32,042 nt of DNA from Anaerolineae bacterium (GTDB lineage: Bacteria > Chloroflexota > Anaerolineae > JACIWR01). The stretch lies in NCBI GenBank assembly GCA_014360845.1, contig JACIWR010000006.1, forward strand, positions 1 through 32,042, in the 5' to 3' direction. Of the stretch, positions 24,686 through 32,042 are shown piece after piece. How positions within the stretch are numbered: position 1 is the stretch's first letter; each line of letters starts with the position of its first letter. Position numbers and translations under genes: made by a program. Under the pieces are notes generated by a model, which searched no databases, was not told where the DNA came from, and worked only from the letters and a program-made list of their open reading frames with translations.

Positions 24686-25585
24686 GTGAAACAAATCGTG
24701 ATTTTAAGCGGCAAAGGAGGCACCGGCAAGACCACCGTCACGGCGGCGCTGGCCCATCTGGCTTCCCAGGAATTCCCCATCGTCCTGGCCGACGCCGACG
24801 TGGACGCGGCCAACCTGGAGCTGGTGCTGTCTCCCACCCAACTGGAGGAACACGACTTTTACGGCGGTCAGGTGGCCATCATTGACCCTGAAAAATGCAT
24901 CGCCTGCGGCATCTGCGCCGAGGTCTGTCGCTTCGACGCCCCTCGCCCCTTGCAGGGAGAAGGGGTTGAGGTCTACACCGTAGACCCCATCGCCTGCGAG
25001 GGTTGCGCCTCCTGCTTCTATCAATGCCCCGAGGGTGCAATACGCATGGAGGAGCAGATGGCCGGGCGCTGGTTTCGCTCTGCCACGCGCTTTGGACCGC
25101 TTTTCCACGCTCACCTCTTCGCCGCCCAAGAGAACTCCGGCAAGCTGGTGACGCTGGTCAAACAGCAGGCGCGGCTGTTGGCCCTCGACACCGGGGCTGA
25201 GTTCTTGCTCGTGGACGGCCCGCCGGGCATCGGTTGCCCGGTCATCTCGGCCAGCGCCGGAGCCGACCTGGCCCTGCTGGTCACGGAACCCACCGTCTCC
25301 GGCGTGCACGATCTGGAGCGAGCGCTGAGCACGGTGAATCACTTCGGCGTGCCGGCGCTGGTGTGCATCAACAAATACGACGTTAACCCGGACAGGTCAC
25401 GGGAGATCGCCGACTTCTGCGCGGAACGGGGCATCGAGGTCGTGGGGAAGATTCCCTTCGATACGGTGGTGACCGAGGCCATGGTACGGGGATTGCCGGT
25501 GACCGCCTTCGACGACGGCGTGGTGAGCCAGGAGCTGCGGCGGATGTGGGTTCGCATCACCGTAGGGCGGATTGGGCCCGGTTGA
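24686..25585 (+). CDS. Second MinD-superfamily P-loop ATPase with inserted ferredoxin domain
   Basis: LSGKGGTGKTTVTAALA; CIACGICAEVCRFDAP and CEGCASCFYQCPEGAI; VDGPPGIGCPV. AAAGGAG before GTG 24686. Confidence 0.92.
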   Translation: MKQIVILSGKGGTGKTTVTAALAHLASQEFPIVLADADVDAANLELVLSPTQLEEHDFYGGQVAIIDPEKCIACGICAEVCRFDAPRPLQGEGVEVYTVDPIACEGCASCFYQCPEGAIRMEEQMAGRWFRSATRFGPLFHAHLFAAQENSGKLVTLVKQQARLLALDTGAEFLLVDGPPGIGCPVISASAGADLALLVTEPTVSGVHDLERALSTVNHFGVPALVCINKYDVNPDRSREIADFCAERGIEVVGKIPFDTVVTEAMVRGLPVTAFDDGVVSQELRRMWVRITVGRIGPG

Positions 25586-25691
25586 GCAGGTCAACCTGGT
25601 GAACCACAAGCCCTCTCAAGCAAGGAGAGGCGGCTCTATTGCGCGCGGAAAAGGGCCTTACCCGCCATAGCCGCCGCCAACCGTCCGACTT

Positions 25692-26072
25692 TCATTGCAA
25701 GTCCAGCGCCATCTGCAGGCGATCGTCCACGGCTTTCAACCCATCGGGGCTCAGATGCCCCAATCGCCGACCGACGGCAGCCCGGGGTACAGCTGCCAGG
25801 TTGGAGACTTTCACCCAGGAAGTCCTTTTCAAGCCAGCCGTCGTCGCTTCGGGAGTGCCTAAACGGATCTCGTAGTCGGTGGGAAGCGGTTGGGACGCGG
25901 GCCGTGAAGATATTGCCGCAATCAACACGTCCGCCGTGTAATCGTGGATGGCCGGGCCGGAGACGATCACTGCCGGTCGGGGCTTGGCCTGTACTCGACC
26001 GCCGATCTCTAAAAAGGGGAAACGGACCAGCACCACTTCACCGCGCTGTGGCTGCCACCGTTGTTGGCTCAT
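25692..26072 (-). CDS. PemK/MazF-family toxin
   Basis: RGEVVLVRFPFLEIGGRVQAKPRPAVIVSGPAIHDYTADVLIAAISS; SWVKVSNLAAVPRAAVGRRLGHLS; start overlaps antitoxin stop. Confidence 0.85.
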   Translation of the reverse strand: MSQQRWQPQRGEVVLVRFPFLEIGGRVQAKPRPAVIVSGPAIHDYTADVLIAAISSRPASQPLPTDYEIRLGTPEATTAGLKRTSWVKVSNLAAVPRAAVGRRLGHLSPDGLKAVDDRLQMALDLQ

Positions 26073-26338
26073 AGCGGTTCTCCGTCTTCCCAGGAGTAAA
26101 CATCTTCGTCCGGGTGATCCCACACCCGGGCCAGAGATGCCTGAGACAAAGCATACCAGTCCACAGAGGAGACCTGAGAAAGACGCTCCATTAACCTGTC
26201 GTAGCTATCCACGCCGAGCAAGACAGCCTGAGCGCGCCCGTGCCTGGTGATGAATACCGGCTCAGTGCCCGCTTTGACCTGTTCCAAAACATCGCTAAGC
26301 CGCTCCCGCAGCTCAGTAACCGGCAGAATCGTTGTCAT
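26069..26338 (-). CDS. Phd/YefM-type antitoxin
   Basis: ILPVTELRERLSDVLEQVKAGTEPVFITRHGRAQAVLLGVDSYDRLMERL. Confidence 0.87.
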   Translation of the reverse strand: MTTILPVTELRERLSDVLEQVKAGTEPVFITRHGRAQAVLLGVDSYDRLMERLSQVSSVDWYALSQASLARVWDHPDEDVYSWEDGEPL

Positions 26339-26349
26339 GCTACACTCCT

Positions 26350-26372
26350 TTCTACAGGAATTCTGTACAGAA
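26350..26372. promoter_or_regulatory. Putative Phd operator: TTCTACAGGAA + TTCTGTACAGAA palindrome
   Basis: TTCTGTACAGAA (26361-26372) is a perfect 12-bp palindrome, adjacent imperfect copy at 26350-26360, immediately upstream of the antitoxin. Confidence 0.55.
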
Positions 26373-26423
26373 TTATATTACAAATAACGTATGAAAGCAA
26401 GCTTCAATCTGGAGGAAAGAAAA

Positions 26424-26729
26424 ATGCCGCCACAGACGGTTGACACAGATAACCTGCGCCAGCGTATCGTCACCCGCTTATCGCGGGTCATAGACCCCGA
26501 GACCGGCGTGGATGTGTTGCGCATGAGACTCATCGAGGACCTGTCGGTGGACGAGGACGGGACCGTGCGCTACAAGTTCCGACCCTCGTCGCCGCTGTGC
26601 CCCATCGCCGTGACCCTGGCCCTGGACATCAAACGTGCCGTGGCGGAGGTAGAGGGGGTGACACGGCAAGAGATCGAGGTCATTGGCTACGTCGGTGCGG
26701 ACGAGCTAAATGCCCTGCTGCGGGAGTAG
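26424..26729 (+). CDS. MIP18/DUF59-family Fe-S assembly-like protein
   Basis: RQRIVTRLSRVIDPETGVDVLRMRLIEDLSVDEDGTVRYKFRPSSPLCPIAVTLALDIKRAV; GGAGGAAAGAAAA RBS. Confidence 0.85.
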   Translation: MPPQTVDTDNLRQRIVTRLSRVIDPETGVDVLRMRLIEDLSVDEDGTVRYKFRPSSPLCPIAVTLALDIKRAVAEVEGVTRQEIEVIGYVGADELNALLRE

Positions 26730-26808
26730 CGGAACAAGATTGGAGAACCACGCTGCTGGGGCTATACACAGCATCTGAGAGTGGACAAGCGAGAGGAGAT
26801 GGGGAAAG

Positions 26809-26964
26809 ATGGATGTCAAGAGCAACAGGGTGCAGGAGCTAGAGAGGGAAATAGAGGAACTGAAAAGCCGTTGGCCGGCCCATTCGGTGCCCCCGGCGAT
26901 GTTGCAGCGTCTGGAAGAGCTGGAGGAGGAATTAGAGCTGATCCGCAGAGAAGAGGGTAACTGA
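26809..26964 (+). CDS. 51-aa charged coiled-coil small protein
   Basis: MDVKSNRVQELEREIEELKSRWPAHSVPPAMLQRLEELEEELELIRREEGN; AGAGGAG upstream; stop 4 bp before the radical SAM start. Missing from ORF track because of size. Confidence 0.72.
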   Translation: MDVKSNRVQELEREIEELKSRWPAHSVPPAMLQRLEELEEELELIRREEGN

Positions 26965-26967
26965 GCG

Positions 26968-27927
26968 ATGGCTTACGTCTATGGCCCCGTCCCCTCGCGG
27001 CGGCTGGGGCAATCGCTAGGGGTGGACCCCATCCCTTTCAAAACGTGCAACTACAACTGTGTCTATTGCCAGTTGGGACGCACCAGTCCGGTCACCAACG
27101 AGCGGCGCGATTTCTTCCCGCCGGAGGACATCCTGACCCAGGTGCGCGTCGCTCTGGAACGCCACCGACCCGGCGAGATTGACTACATCACTTTCGTCGG
27201 ACAGGGCGAGCCAACCCTCTGTGCCAGCCTGGGATGGCTCATCCGCCAAGTGAAGGCCATGACCGATATTCCCGTGGCGGTGATCACCAATGGCGCGTTG
27301 CTTTGCCAGGCTGATGTACGTGATGAGCTGACCGCCGCCGATGTGGTCATGCCCACCCTTGACGCGGCGGATCAAACCACCTTCCGGCGCATCAACCGTC
27401 CCTGGCCCCGTTTCCGCATCACCGAGATCATCGAGGGCATGGCCGTCTTCCGCGAGATGTTCCACGGCCAGTTTTGGATGGAAGTCATGCTGGTCAAGGG
27501 ATTGAACGACGACGAGCCCACGTTGCTGAGCATTCGCGACGCGCTGGCTCGCATCGGTCCCGACCGGATACAGATCAACGTACCCATCCGCCCACCGGCC
27601 GAACATTGGGTGGAGGTCCCTGACGACGAGGCCATCGTGCAGGCCACGGCCATCCTGGGCGAGGCCGCTGAGGTAGTCGCACCTTACGAGGGCACCTTTG
27701 ACCTCTCCGGTTTTACAGACGTAACTGAAGCGGTACTGGAAGTGATCCGCCGCCATCCGATGCGCGAAGCGCGGCTCGTAGAGACGCTGGACCATTTTGC
27801 ACCAGGGAAGGTACAGTCTACCCTGGCACGGCTGGAATCCAGCGGCCAGGTACAGCGGCACGTCTATCGGGGTGAGATTTTCTGGCAATACGCTGCCAGT
27901 ACCTTTGAGAGGAAAAAACTGCCATGA
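26968..27927 (+). CDS. Radical SAM protein (COG0731-like) with C-terminal winged-helix-like region
   Basis: FKTCNYNCVYCQLGRT CxxxCxxC motif; FVGQGEPTL. Confidence 0.9.
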   Translation: MAYVYGPVPSRRLGQSLGVDPIPFKTCNYNCVYCQLGRTSPVTNERRDFFPPEDILTQVRVALERHRPGEIDYITFVGQGEPTLCASLGWLIRQVKAMTDIPVAVITNGALLCQADVRDELTAADVVMPTLDAADQTTFRRINRPWPRFRITEIIEGMAVFREMFHGQFWMEVMLVKGLNDDEPTLLSIRDALARIGPDRIQINVPIRPPAEHWVEVPDDEAIVQATAILGEAAEVVAPYEGTFDLSGFTDVTEAVLEVIRRHPMREARLVETLDHFAPGKVQSTLARLESSGQVQRHVYRGEIFWQYAASTFERKKLP

Positions 27928-29135
27928 ACGTTGAGCGTTGGGGCTGGTATTCCATCGCCGTCAATGTCATCCTGGCGCTGATCAACCTGGTCATCGCCCT
28001 GGCCTCCGGCAGCCTGGCCGTTGGTGCGGAGATGGTCCACAACCTGGTGGACCTGTTGACGGCGGTTGGGGTACTGATCGGGCTGAAACTCTCGACGCGG
28101 AAGTCCAAGTCCTTTCCCTACGGCCTGTACAAGCTGGAGAACGTGGTCACCGTGGTACTGGCGGTGATGATTTTCTTCACCGCCTACGAGATCACCCGGG
28201 ACGCGCTCTTTTCCCCAACTCGCCAGGCCACGGTGGACCTCTGGATGCTGGGCGGTGTGATAGTAGCCACGGCCATTCCCCTGGTCTTCAGCCATTTCGA
28301 ACTGCAAGCCGGACAGGCAGCCAACTCCCCGGCCCTGATCGCCGACGCGAGGGAGTACCGCGCTCACGTCTTCACCACCGGCGTGGTCTTCGCCGCCCTT
28401 CTGGCGCAGTGGTTCAACCTCCCGCTGGACCGTCTTGCAGCACTGGTCATCGTTGTCGCCATCGGCAAAACAGGGTGGGAGTTGCTAGCCGACGGCATGC
28501 GGGTACTGTTGGACGCCTCGCTGGACGCCGAGACGCTGAACCACATCCGCGAGATCATCACCGGCGAGCCGGGCGTGGCCGAGGTGAAATGGGTCACCGG
28601 GCGCAACTCAGGGCGCTTCCGCTTCATCGAGGCGGACATCGTGCTACGTTTCCACGATCTGGAGAAGGCCCACGCTGCGACCCAACGCATCGAGCAGAGC
28701 ATCCGCGCGGCCGTGCCCCATGTAGACCGGGTGCTGATCCACGCCGAACCGTTGGAGCGCACACACCTGCGTTACGCCGTTCCTCTGGCCGATCTGCAGG
28801 GCACGGTTAGCGAGCATTTCGGAGAAGCGCCTTACTTCGCGCTGGTCACTTTGCGCCTGGCGGATGGACAGGTGGAACAACAGCAGATTGTCGCCAATCC
28901 TCACACTGCCGTGTCCAAAGCCAAGGGCATTCGCGTGGCCGAATGGCTGGTGGCCCAGAAAGTGGACGCGGTGCTATTACGAGAGAGCCTGCAAGGCAAG
29001 GGACCGACCTACGTCTTTGGGGAGGCCGGAGTAGAGATGCAGCTTACCACAGCGGAGACGCTGGCCGACGTGCTGACCATGCTCGCGCGCGAGCACACAA
29101 CGCAGAATGCCCCACCGGATCAACAGGAAGGCTGA
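27924..29135 (+). CDS. CDF-family cation transporter fused to a C-terminal NifX/NifB-type (dinitrogenase FeMo-co biosynthesis-like) domain
   Basis: N-term: SLAVGAEMVHNLVDLLTAVGVLIGLKLS; mid: VAEVKWVTGRNSGRFRFIEADIVL; C-term: YAVPLADLQGTVSEHFGEAPYFALVTL...QIVANPHTAVSKAKGIRVAEWLVAQKVDAVLLRES. Confidence 0.87.
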   Translation: MNVERWGWYSIAVNVILALINLVIALASGSLAVGAEMVHNLVDLLTAVGVLIGLKLSTRKSKSFPYGLYKLENVVTVVLAVMIFFTAYEITRDALFSPTRQATVDLWMLGGVIVATAIPLVFSHFELQAGQAANSPALIADAREYRAHVFTTGVVFAALLAQWFNLPLDRLAALVIVVAIGKTGWELLADGMRVLLDASLDAETLNHIREIITGEPGVAEVKWVTGRNSGRFRFIEADIVLRFHDLEKAHAATQRIEQSIRAAVPHVDRVLIHAEPLERTHLRYAVPLADLQGTVSEHFGEAPYFALVTLRLADGQVEQQQIVANPHTAVSKAKGIRVAEWLVAQKVDAVLLRESLQGKGPTYVFGEAGVEMQLTTAETLADVLTMLAREHTTQNAPPDQQEG

Positions 29136-29136
29136 G

Positions 29137-30078
29137 ATGATCTGCCGCCACTGGGTTCGACCGATAATCATAACCCTGACTGGACTGGCTTTTCTGTGTG
29201 GCTGCCGATATGATGGGCCGTTGATGGTGGAGACGATCACCCCCAGTGTCACCGAAGGGCCAACTTCCGTGAAACCGACGACCAGCCCCACAGCCACCGC
29301 GACAATGACACCCGTGCTGGCCACACCGACTGCACTGCCCAGTCCAACGGCTACTACGGAGAGTGAGACAGTGATCATCACCGTTGTGTACGATAACAAC
29401 GCCTACGATCCGCGACTCCAGACCGCTTGGGGTTTCGGCTGTGTGGTGGAGCGGTGGGAGACGACTATTCTCTTCGATACCGGTGGGAATGGTGCGATAC
29501 TGTTGAGCAACATGGCCACTCTAGGCATTGACCCGGTGGAGATTGACATCGTCGTTCTCTCGCACATCCACGGCGACCACACCGGCGGGCTGGGCGACCT
29601 GCTGGCCACCGGTGTGCGGCCCACGGTTTACGTGCCCGCATCCTTCCCCGCCAGTTTCAAAAAACAAGTACGGGCGATCACCACATTGCACGAAGTAGAC
29701 GGGTCGCAGGAGATCCTGCCGGGCATCCACACCACCGGCCAGATGGGAACCAATCCTGTCGAGCAGGCCCTGGTCGTCGAGACATCCCAGGGGTTGGTGG
29801 TGATCACCGGTTGTGCTCATCCGGGCCTGGCGGAGATGGTGCGCCGCGCTGGACAAATCGGCGAAAATGAGGTATACCTGGTGCTGGGCGGCTTTCACCT
29901 GGGCGGCGCGAGCAGAAGCCGCATCGCGGGCATCATCACCGCTTTTCGGGAGATGGGGGTCCAGAAAGTGGCTCCCTGCCACTGCACCGGAGATCAGGCG
30001 ATTAACATGTTCGCCGCTGAATACGATGATGATTTCATTCAGAACGGCGCAGGCAAGATTGTAGAGATCACACCATAG
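29137..30078 (+). CDS. Lipoprotein MBL-fold hydrolase (COG1237-like)
   Basis: LTGLAFLCGC lipobox; Thr/Pro-rich linker; ILFDTGGNG, LSHIHGDHTGGL, ITGCAHPGL, CHCTG. Confidence 0.87.
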   Translation: MICRHWVRPIIITLTGLAFLCGCRYDGPLMVETITPSVTEGPTSVKPTTSPTATATMTPVLATPTALPSPTATTESETVIITVVYDNNAYDPRLQTAWGFGCVVERWETTILFDTGGNGAILLSNMATLGIDPVEIDIVVLSHIHGDHTGGLGDLLATGVRPTVYVPASFPASFKKQVRAITTLHEVDGSQEILPGIHTTGQMGTNPVEQALVVETSQGLVVITGCAHPGLAEMVRRAGQIGENEVYLVLGGFHLGGASRSRIAGIITAFREMGVQKVAPCHCTGDQAINMFAAEYDDDFIQNGAGKIVEITP

Positions 30079-30098
30079 ATACAGGAGTTGACTGAGGA

Positions 30099-30515
30099 AT
30101 GGACTACACCGACATCGTACTCGACCATGCACGCAATCCGCGCAACGTGGGCTTCATCGAGGATCACGACGGGATGGGCACCTACGGCGACCCGAACTGC
30201 GGGGATTTCGCCGTGATGACCATCAAAGTACGGGGCGAGAGGCTGACCGACGTGCGTTACCTGGTACAGGGGTGCGGAGCAGCCATCGCCACCTGTAGCA
30301 TGGCCACCGAACTGGTCAAAGGCAAGCCATTGTCCGAGGCGCGGAAATTGACCGACGAGGACGTCACCGAGGCCCTGGGCGGCTTGCCGGAGGTCAAGCT
30401 GCATTGCTCCAACCTGGCAGCCTCGGCCCTGCAAAACGCCATCGAGGACTACTACAAGCGGCAACGCACCGACCTGCACAACTGGAGAGCATTGTACACC
30501 AGAGCCATGCGCTAG
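30099..30515 (+). CDS. IscU/NifU-N type Fe-S scaffold
   Basis: DHARNPRNVG, GDPNCGD, VQGCGAAIATCSM, KLHCSNLAASAL. Confidence 0.92.
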   Translation: MDYTDIVLDHARNPRNVGFIEDHDGMGTYGDPNCGDFAVMTIKVRGERLTDVRYLVQGCGAAIATCSMATELVKGKPLSEARKLTDEDVTEALGGLPEVKLHCSNLAASALQNAIEDYYKRQRTDLHNWRALYTRAMR

Positions 30516-30881
30516 CCCGATCTGTAGGGCAGGTTGGCTGCGGCATCGTCCCAGCGCTTGCTGCGATCCGCCTCGCCCTCTGATGGCTCAACTACCTTGC
30601 ACAGGACACGGAGCAGCCTACCTGCCGCCCGGTCCGGTAGCCAGGTGGCAGGTAGGCGACGGGACGGTCTGTCATCGGAAAGGCAGAGACCAAGTAGCTG
30701 GTTGAGGTCAGAATGGCGGTCTTCCTTACCCTGCCGCCAACCTGCCCTACAAATCCCGTACCTGTCATTCTGACTGAGCGCCCGAAGGGCGCGGCATCCC
30801 GTTTCAGGAGCACAATACCACAAGCGGCAACGCACCGACCTGCACAACTGGAGAGCATTGTACACCAGAGCCATGCGTTAG
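30454..30881. repeat. 62-bp direct repeat (iscU 3' end) flanking a ~300-bp insertion
   Basis: 30454-30515 and 30820-30881 differ at one base (C30512/T30878). Confidence 0.9.
30519..30755. mobile_element. MITE-like element with 20-bp TIRs (one mismatch)
   Basis: GATCTGTAGGGCAGGTTGGC (30519-30538) / GCCAACCTGCCCTACAAATC (30736-30755); no coding capacity recognised. Confidence 0.7.
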
Positions 30882-30893
30882 GAGGAAAGCACC

Positions 30894-31133
30894 ATGCCCA
30901 TCTATGAGTACCGCTGCCATAACTGTGGTAGCCGGGTGGAGATATTGGTTCGCCCTGGAGATCACGCCCCCTCCTGTCCCCACTGCGGTAGTCCACTACG
31001 CGAAAAACTGCTGTCCGCCCCCTACGTGATGAGCGAGCGGAGCAGTCGTCCAGCGGGCCATACTTGCTGCGGGCGGGAAGAGCGCTGCGCAGCACCGCCC
31101 TGCTCCAGCGGGGGCAGTTGCCGAAGGGGATAG
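30894..31133 (+). CDS. FmdB-type zinc-ribbon protein with Cys-rich tail
   Basis: MPIYEYRCHNCGSRVEILV...APSCPHCGSPLREKLLSAP. Confidence 0.88.
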   Translation: MPIYEYRCHNCGSRVEILVRPGDHAPSCPHCGSPLREKLLSAPYVMSERSSRPAGHTCCGREERCAAPPCSSGGSCRRG

Positions 31134-31134
31134 C

Positions 31135-31557
31135 ATGGACGTAGAACGCATCCTGCGCGCTAGGGGCCGGCGCATCACCCCGCAGCGCAGACTGATCCTC
31201 AGCATCATTCAAGAACATGAAGGACACCTGAGCGCCGACGAAATATACCACCTGGCCAGAGAGAAACGGCCTCGCCTCAGCCTGTCCACGGTATATCGCA
31301 CCCTGGACATACTGCGCGAGAGCGGGTTGATTAGCGAGCTACACCTGGACAGAGACCTGCTGCGCTACGAGATACAGCGCGACGAGGAGCATCAACATCT
31401 GGTCTGTCTAGGCTGCGGGCGAGTGATCGAGTTCAAATGCGCTCACTGTACCCGCATGCACCAGGACTTGGCCTTGCAATACGGGTTTAAGATTACCGGC
31501 AGCCGAGTGGAATTGCTGGGCTACTGCGCAGAGTGTCAGCAGAAGCAAGCAGAGTGA
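31135..31557 (+). CDS. Fur-family metal-responsive regulator
   Basis: RGRRITPQRRLILSIIQEHEGHLSADEIYHLAREKRPRLSLSTVYRTLDILRESGLI; EHQHLVCLGCGRVIEF; CAEC. Confidence 0.93.
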   Translation: MDVERILRARGRRITPQRRLILSIIQEHEGHLSADEIYHLAREKRPRLSLSTVYRTLDILRESGLISELHLDRDLLRYEIQRDEEHQHLVCLGCGRVIEFKCAHCTRMHQDLALQYGFKITGSRVELLGYCAECQQKQAE

Positions 31558-31575
31558 ATGAAGGAGGTGATAAAG

Positions 31576-31770
31576 GTGGGTCGAGGTCAAGGACGTGGTG
31601 GCGGTCGTGGTGGAGGCCGTGGACCGGGCCGCATGGGTGGGCCCAAGGCCGCCGGCCCCGGCGGCTACTGCGTGTGCCCTCATTGCGGCCACAAAGTGCC
31701 CCACCAGGCCGGACAGCCTTGTTATCAGATGAACTGTCCCAAGTGTGGCACGCAGATGATACGCGAGTAA
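31576..31770 (+). CDS. GR-rich N-terminus + zinc-ribbon small protein
   Basis: GRGQGRGGGRGGGRGPGRMGGPK...CVCPHCGHKVPHQAGQPCYQMNCPKCGTQMIRE; AAGGAGGTGAT SD at 31561-31571 precedes GTG 31576. Confidence 0.75.
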   Translation: MGRGQGRGGGRGGGRGPGRMGGPKAAGPGGYCVCPHCGHKVPHQAGQPCYQMNCPKCGTQMIRE

Positions 31771-31819
31771 ATACCGGATCGTACAGCAACGGCGCGAAAA
31801 GGAATCCAGTTACCCCTGT

Positions 31820-31857
31820 GGGCCTCCGGCTATAAAAGACAGCCGGAGGCCCGTTTT
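31820..31857 (+). terminator. Rho-independent terminator
   Basis: GGGCCTCCGGCT-9 nt-AGCCGGAGGCCC-GTTTT. Confidence 0.92.
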
Positions 31858-31928
31858 CGATGCAAAAACGGGGCTCGGATGGGTGCGCTTCAGATTCGGA
31901 CAGATTTGTCCCGTAGCGGCCGACCGCT

Positions 31929-32042
31929 GCTGCGTCCTGAGTGGAAGCGAAGGGCTGCGTCCTGAGCGGAGACGAAGGGCTGCGTCCTGAGCGGAGACGA
32001 AGGGCTGCGTCCTGAGCGGAGACGAAGGGCTGCGTCCTGAGC
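31929..32042. repeat. Tandem 25-bp GCTGCGTCCTGAGCGGAGACGAAGG array running off the window
   Basis: Units at 31929, 31954, 31979, 32004 plus a partial from 32029. Confidence 0.95.

Noticed and set aside
27016-27888. 290-aa minus-strand ORF
   Set aside because: Antisense to the radical SAM gene.
22037-31770. Nitrogenase cluster
   Set aside because: No nifH, nifD, nifK, nifE, nifN or recognisable NifB; the NifX-like domain is fused to a transporter.

Overview
High-GC bacterial window; gene content and repeat style suggest Chloroflexota (inference only). Left part: a 97-aa protein with an NHLP/Os1348-type leader-like N-terminus, a histidine kinase, UppP, and a very large multi-GAF histidine kinase followed by two response regulators. 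Middle: a GT-C glycosyltransferase (minus), a PH-domain protein plus a Cys-containing small protein (plus), two large VWA-domain membrane proteins flanking a tandem OB-fold protein (minus), then a minus-strand set of ECF sigma / zf-HC2 anti-sigma / MauD-like redoxin / exported 12-Cys mini-protein. Right part (about 22.0-31.8 kb): a plus-strand Fe-S/metal cluster with two MinD-type ATPases carrying ferredoxin inserts, two MBL hydrolases, MIP18-family protein, radical SAM protein, a CDF transporter fused to a NifX/FeMo-co-type domain, an IscU/NifU scaffold, FmdB zinc ribbon, Fur and a GR-rich zinc-ribbon protein. Two minus-strand toxin-antitoxin-like modules (HEPN/MNT with the HEPN broken by two stops, and Phd/MazF) interrupt it. 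The window is rich in small repeats, including a MITE-like element with TIRs and a candidate target-site duplication, a 62-bp duplication of the iscU 3' end around an inverted-repeat element, and repeat sequence read in-frame inside several genes. Best candidates for something undescribed: the sigma/anti-sigma/redoxin/12-Cys peptide unit, the NHLP-like peptide with adjacent kinase, and the Fe-S cluster with the CDF-NifX fusion. All family assignments are from reading motifs by eye; no searches were run.
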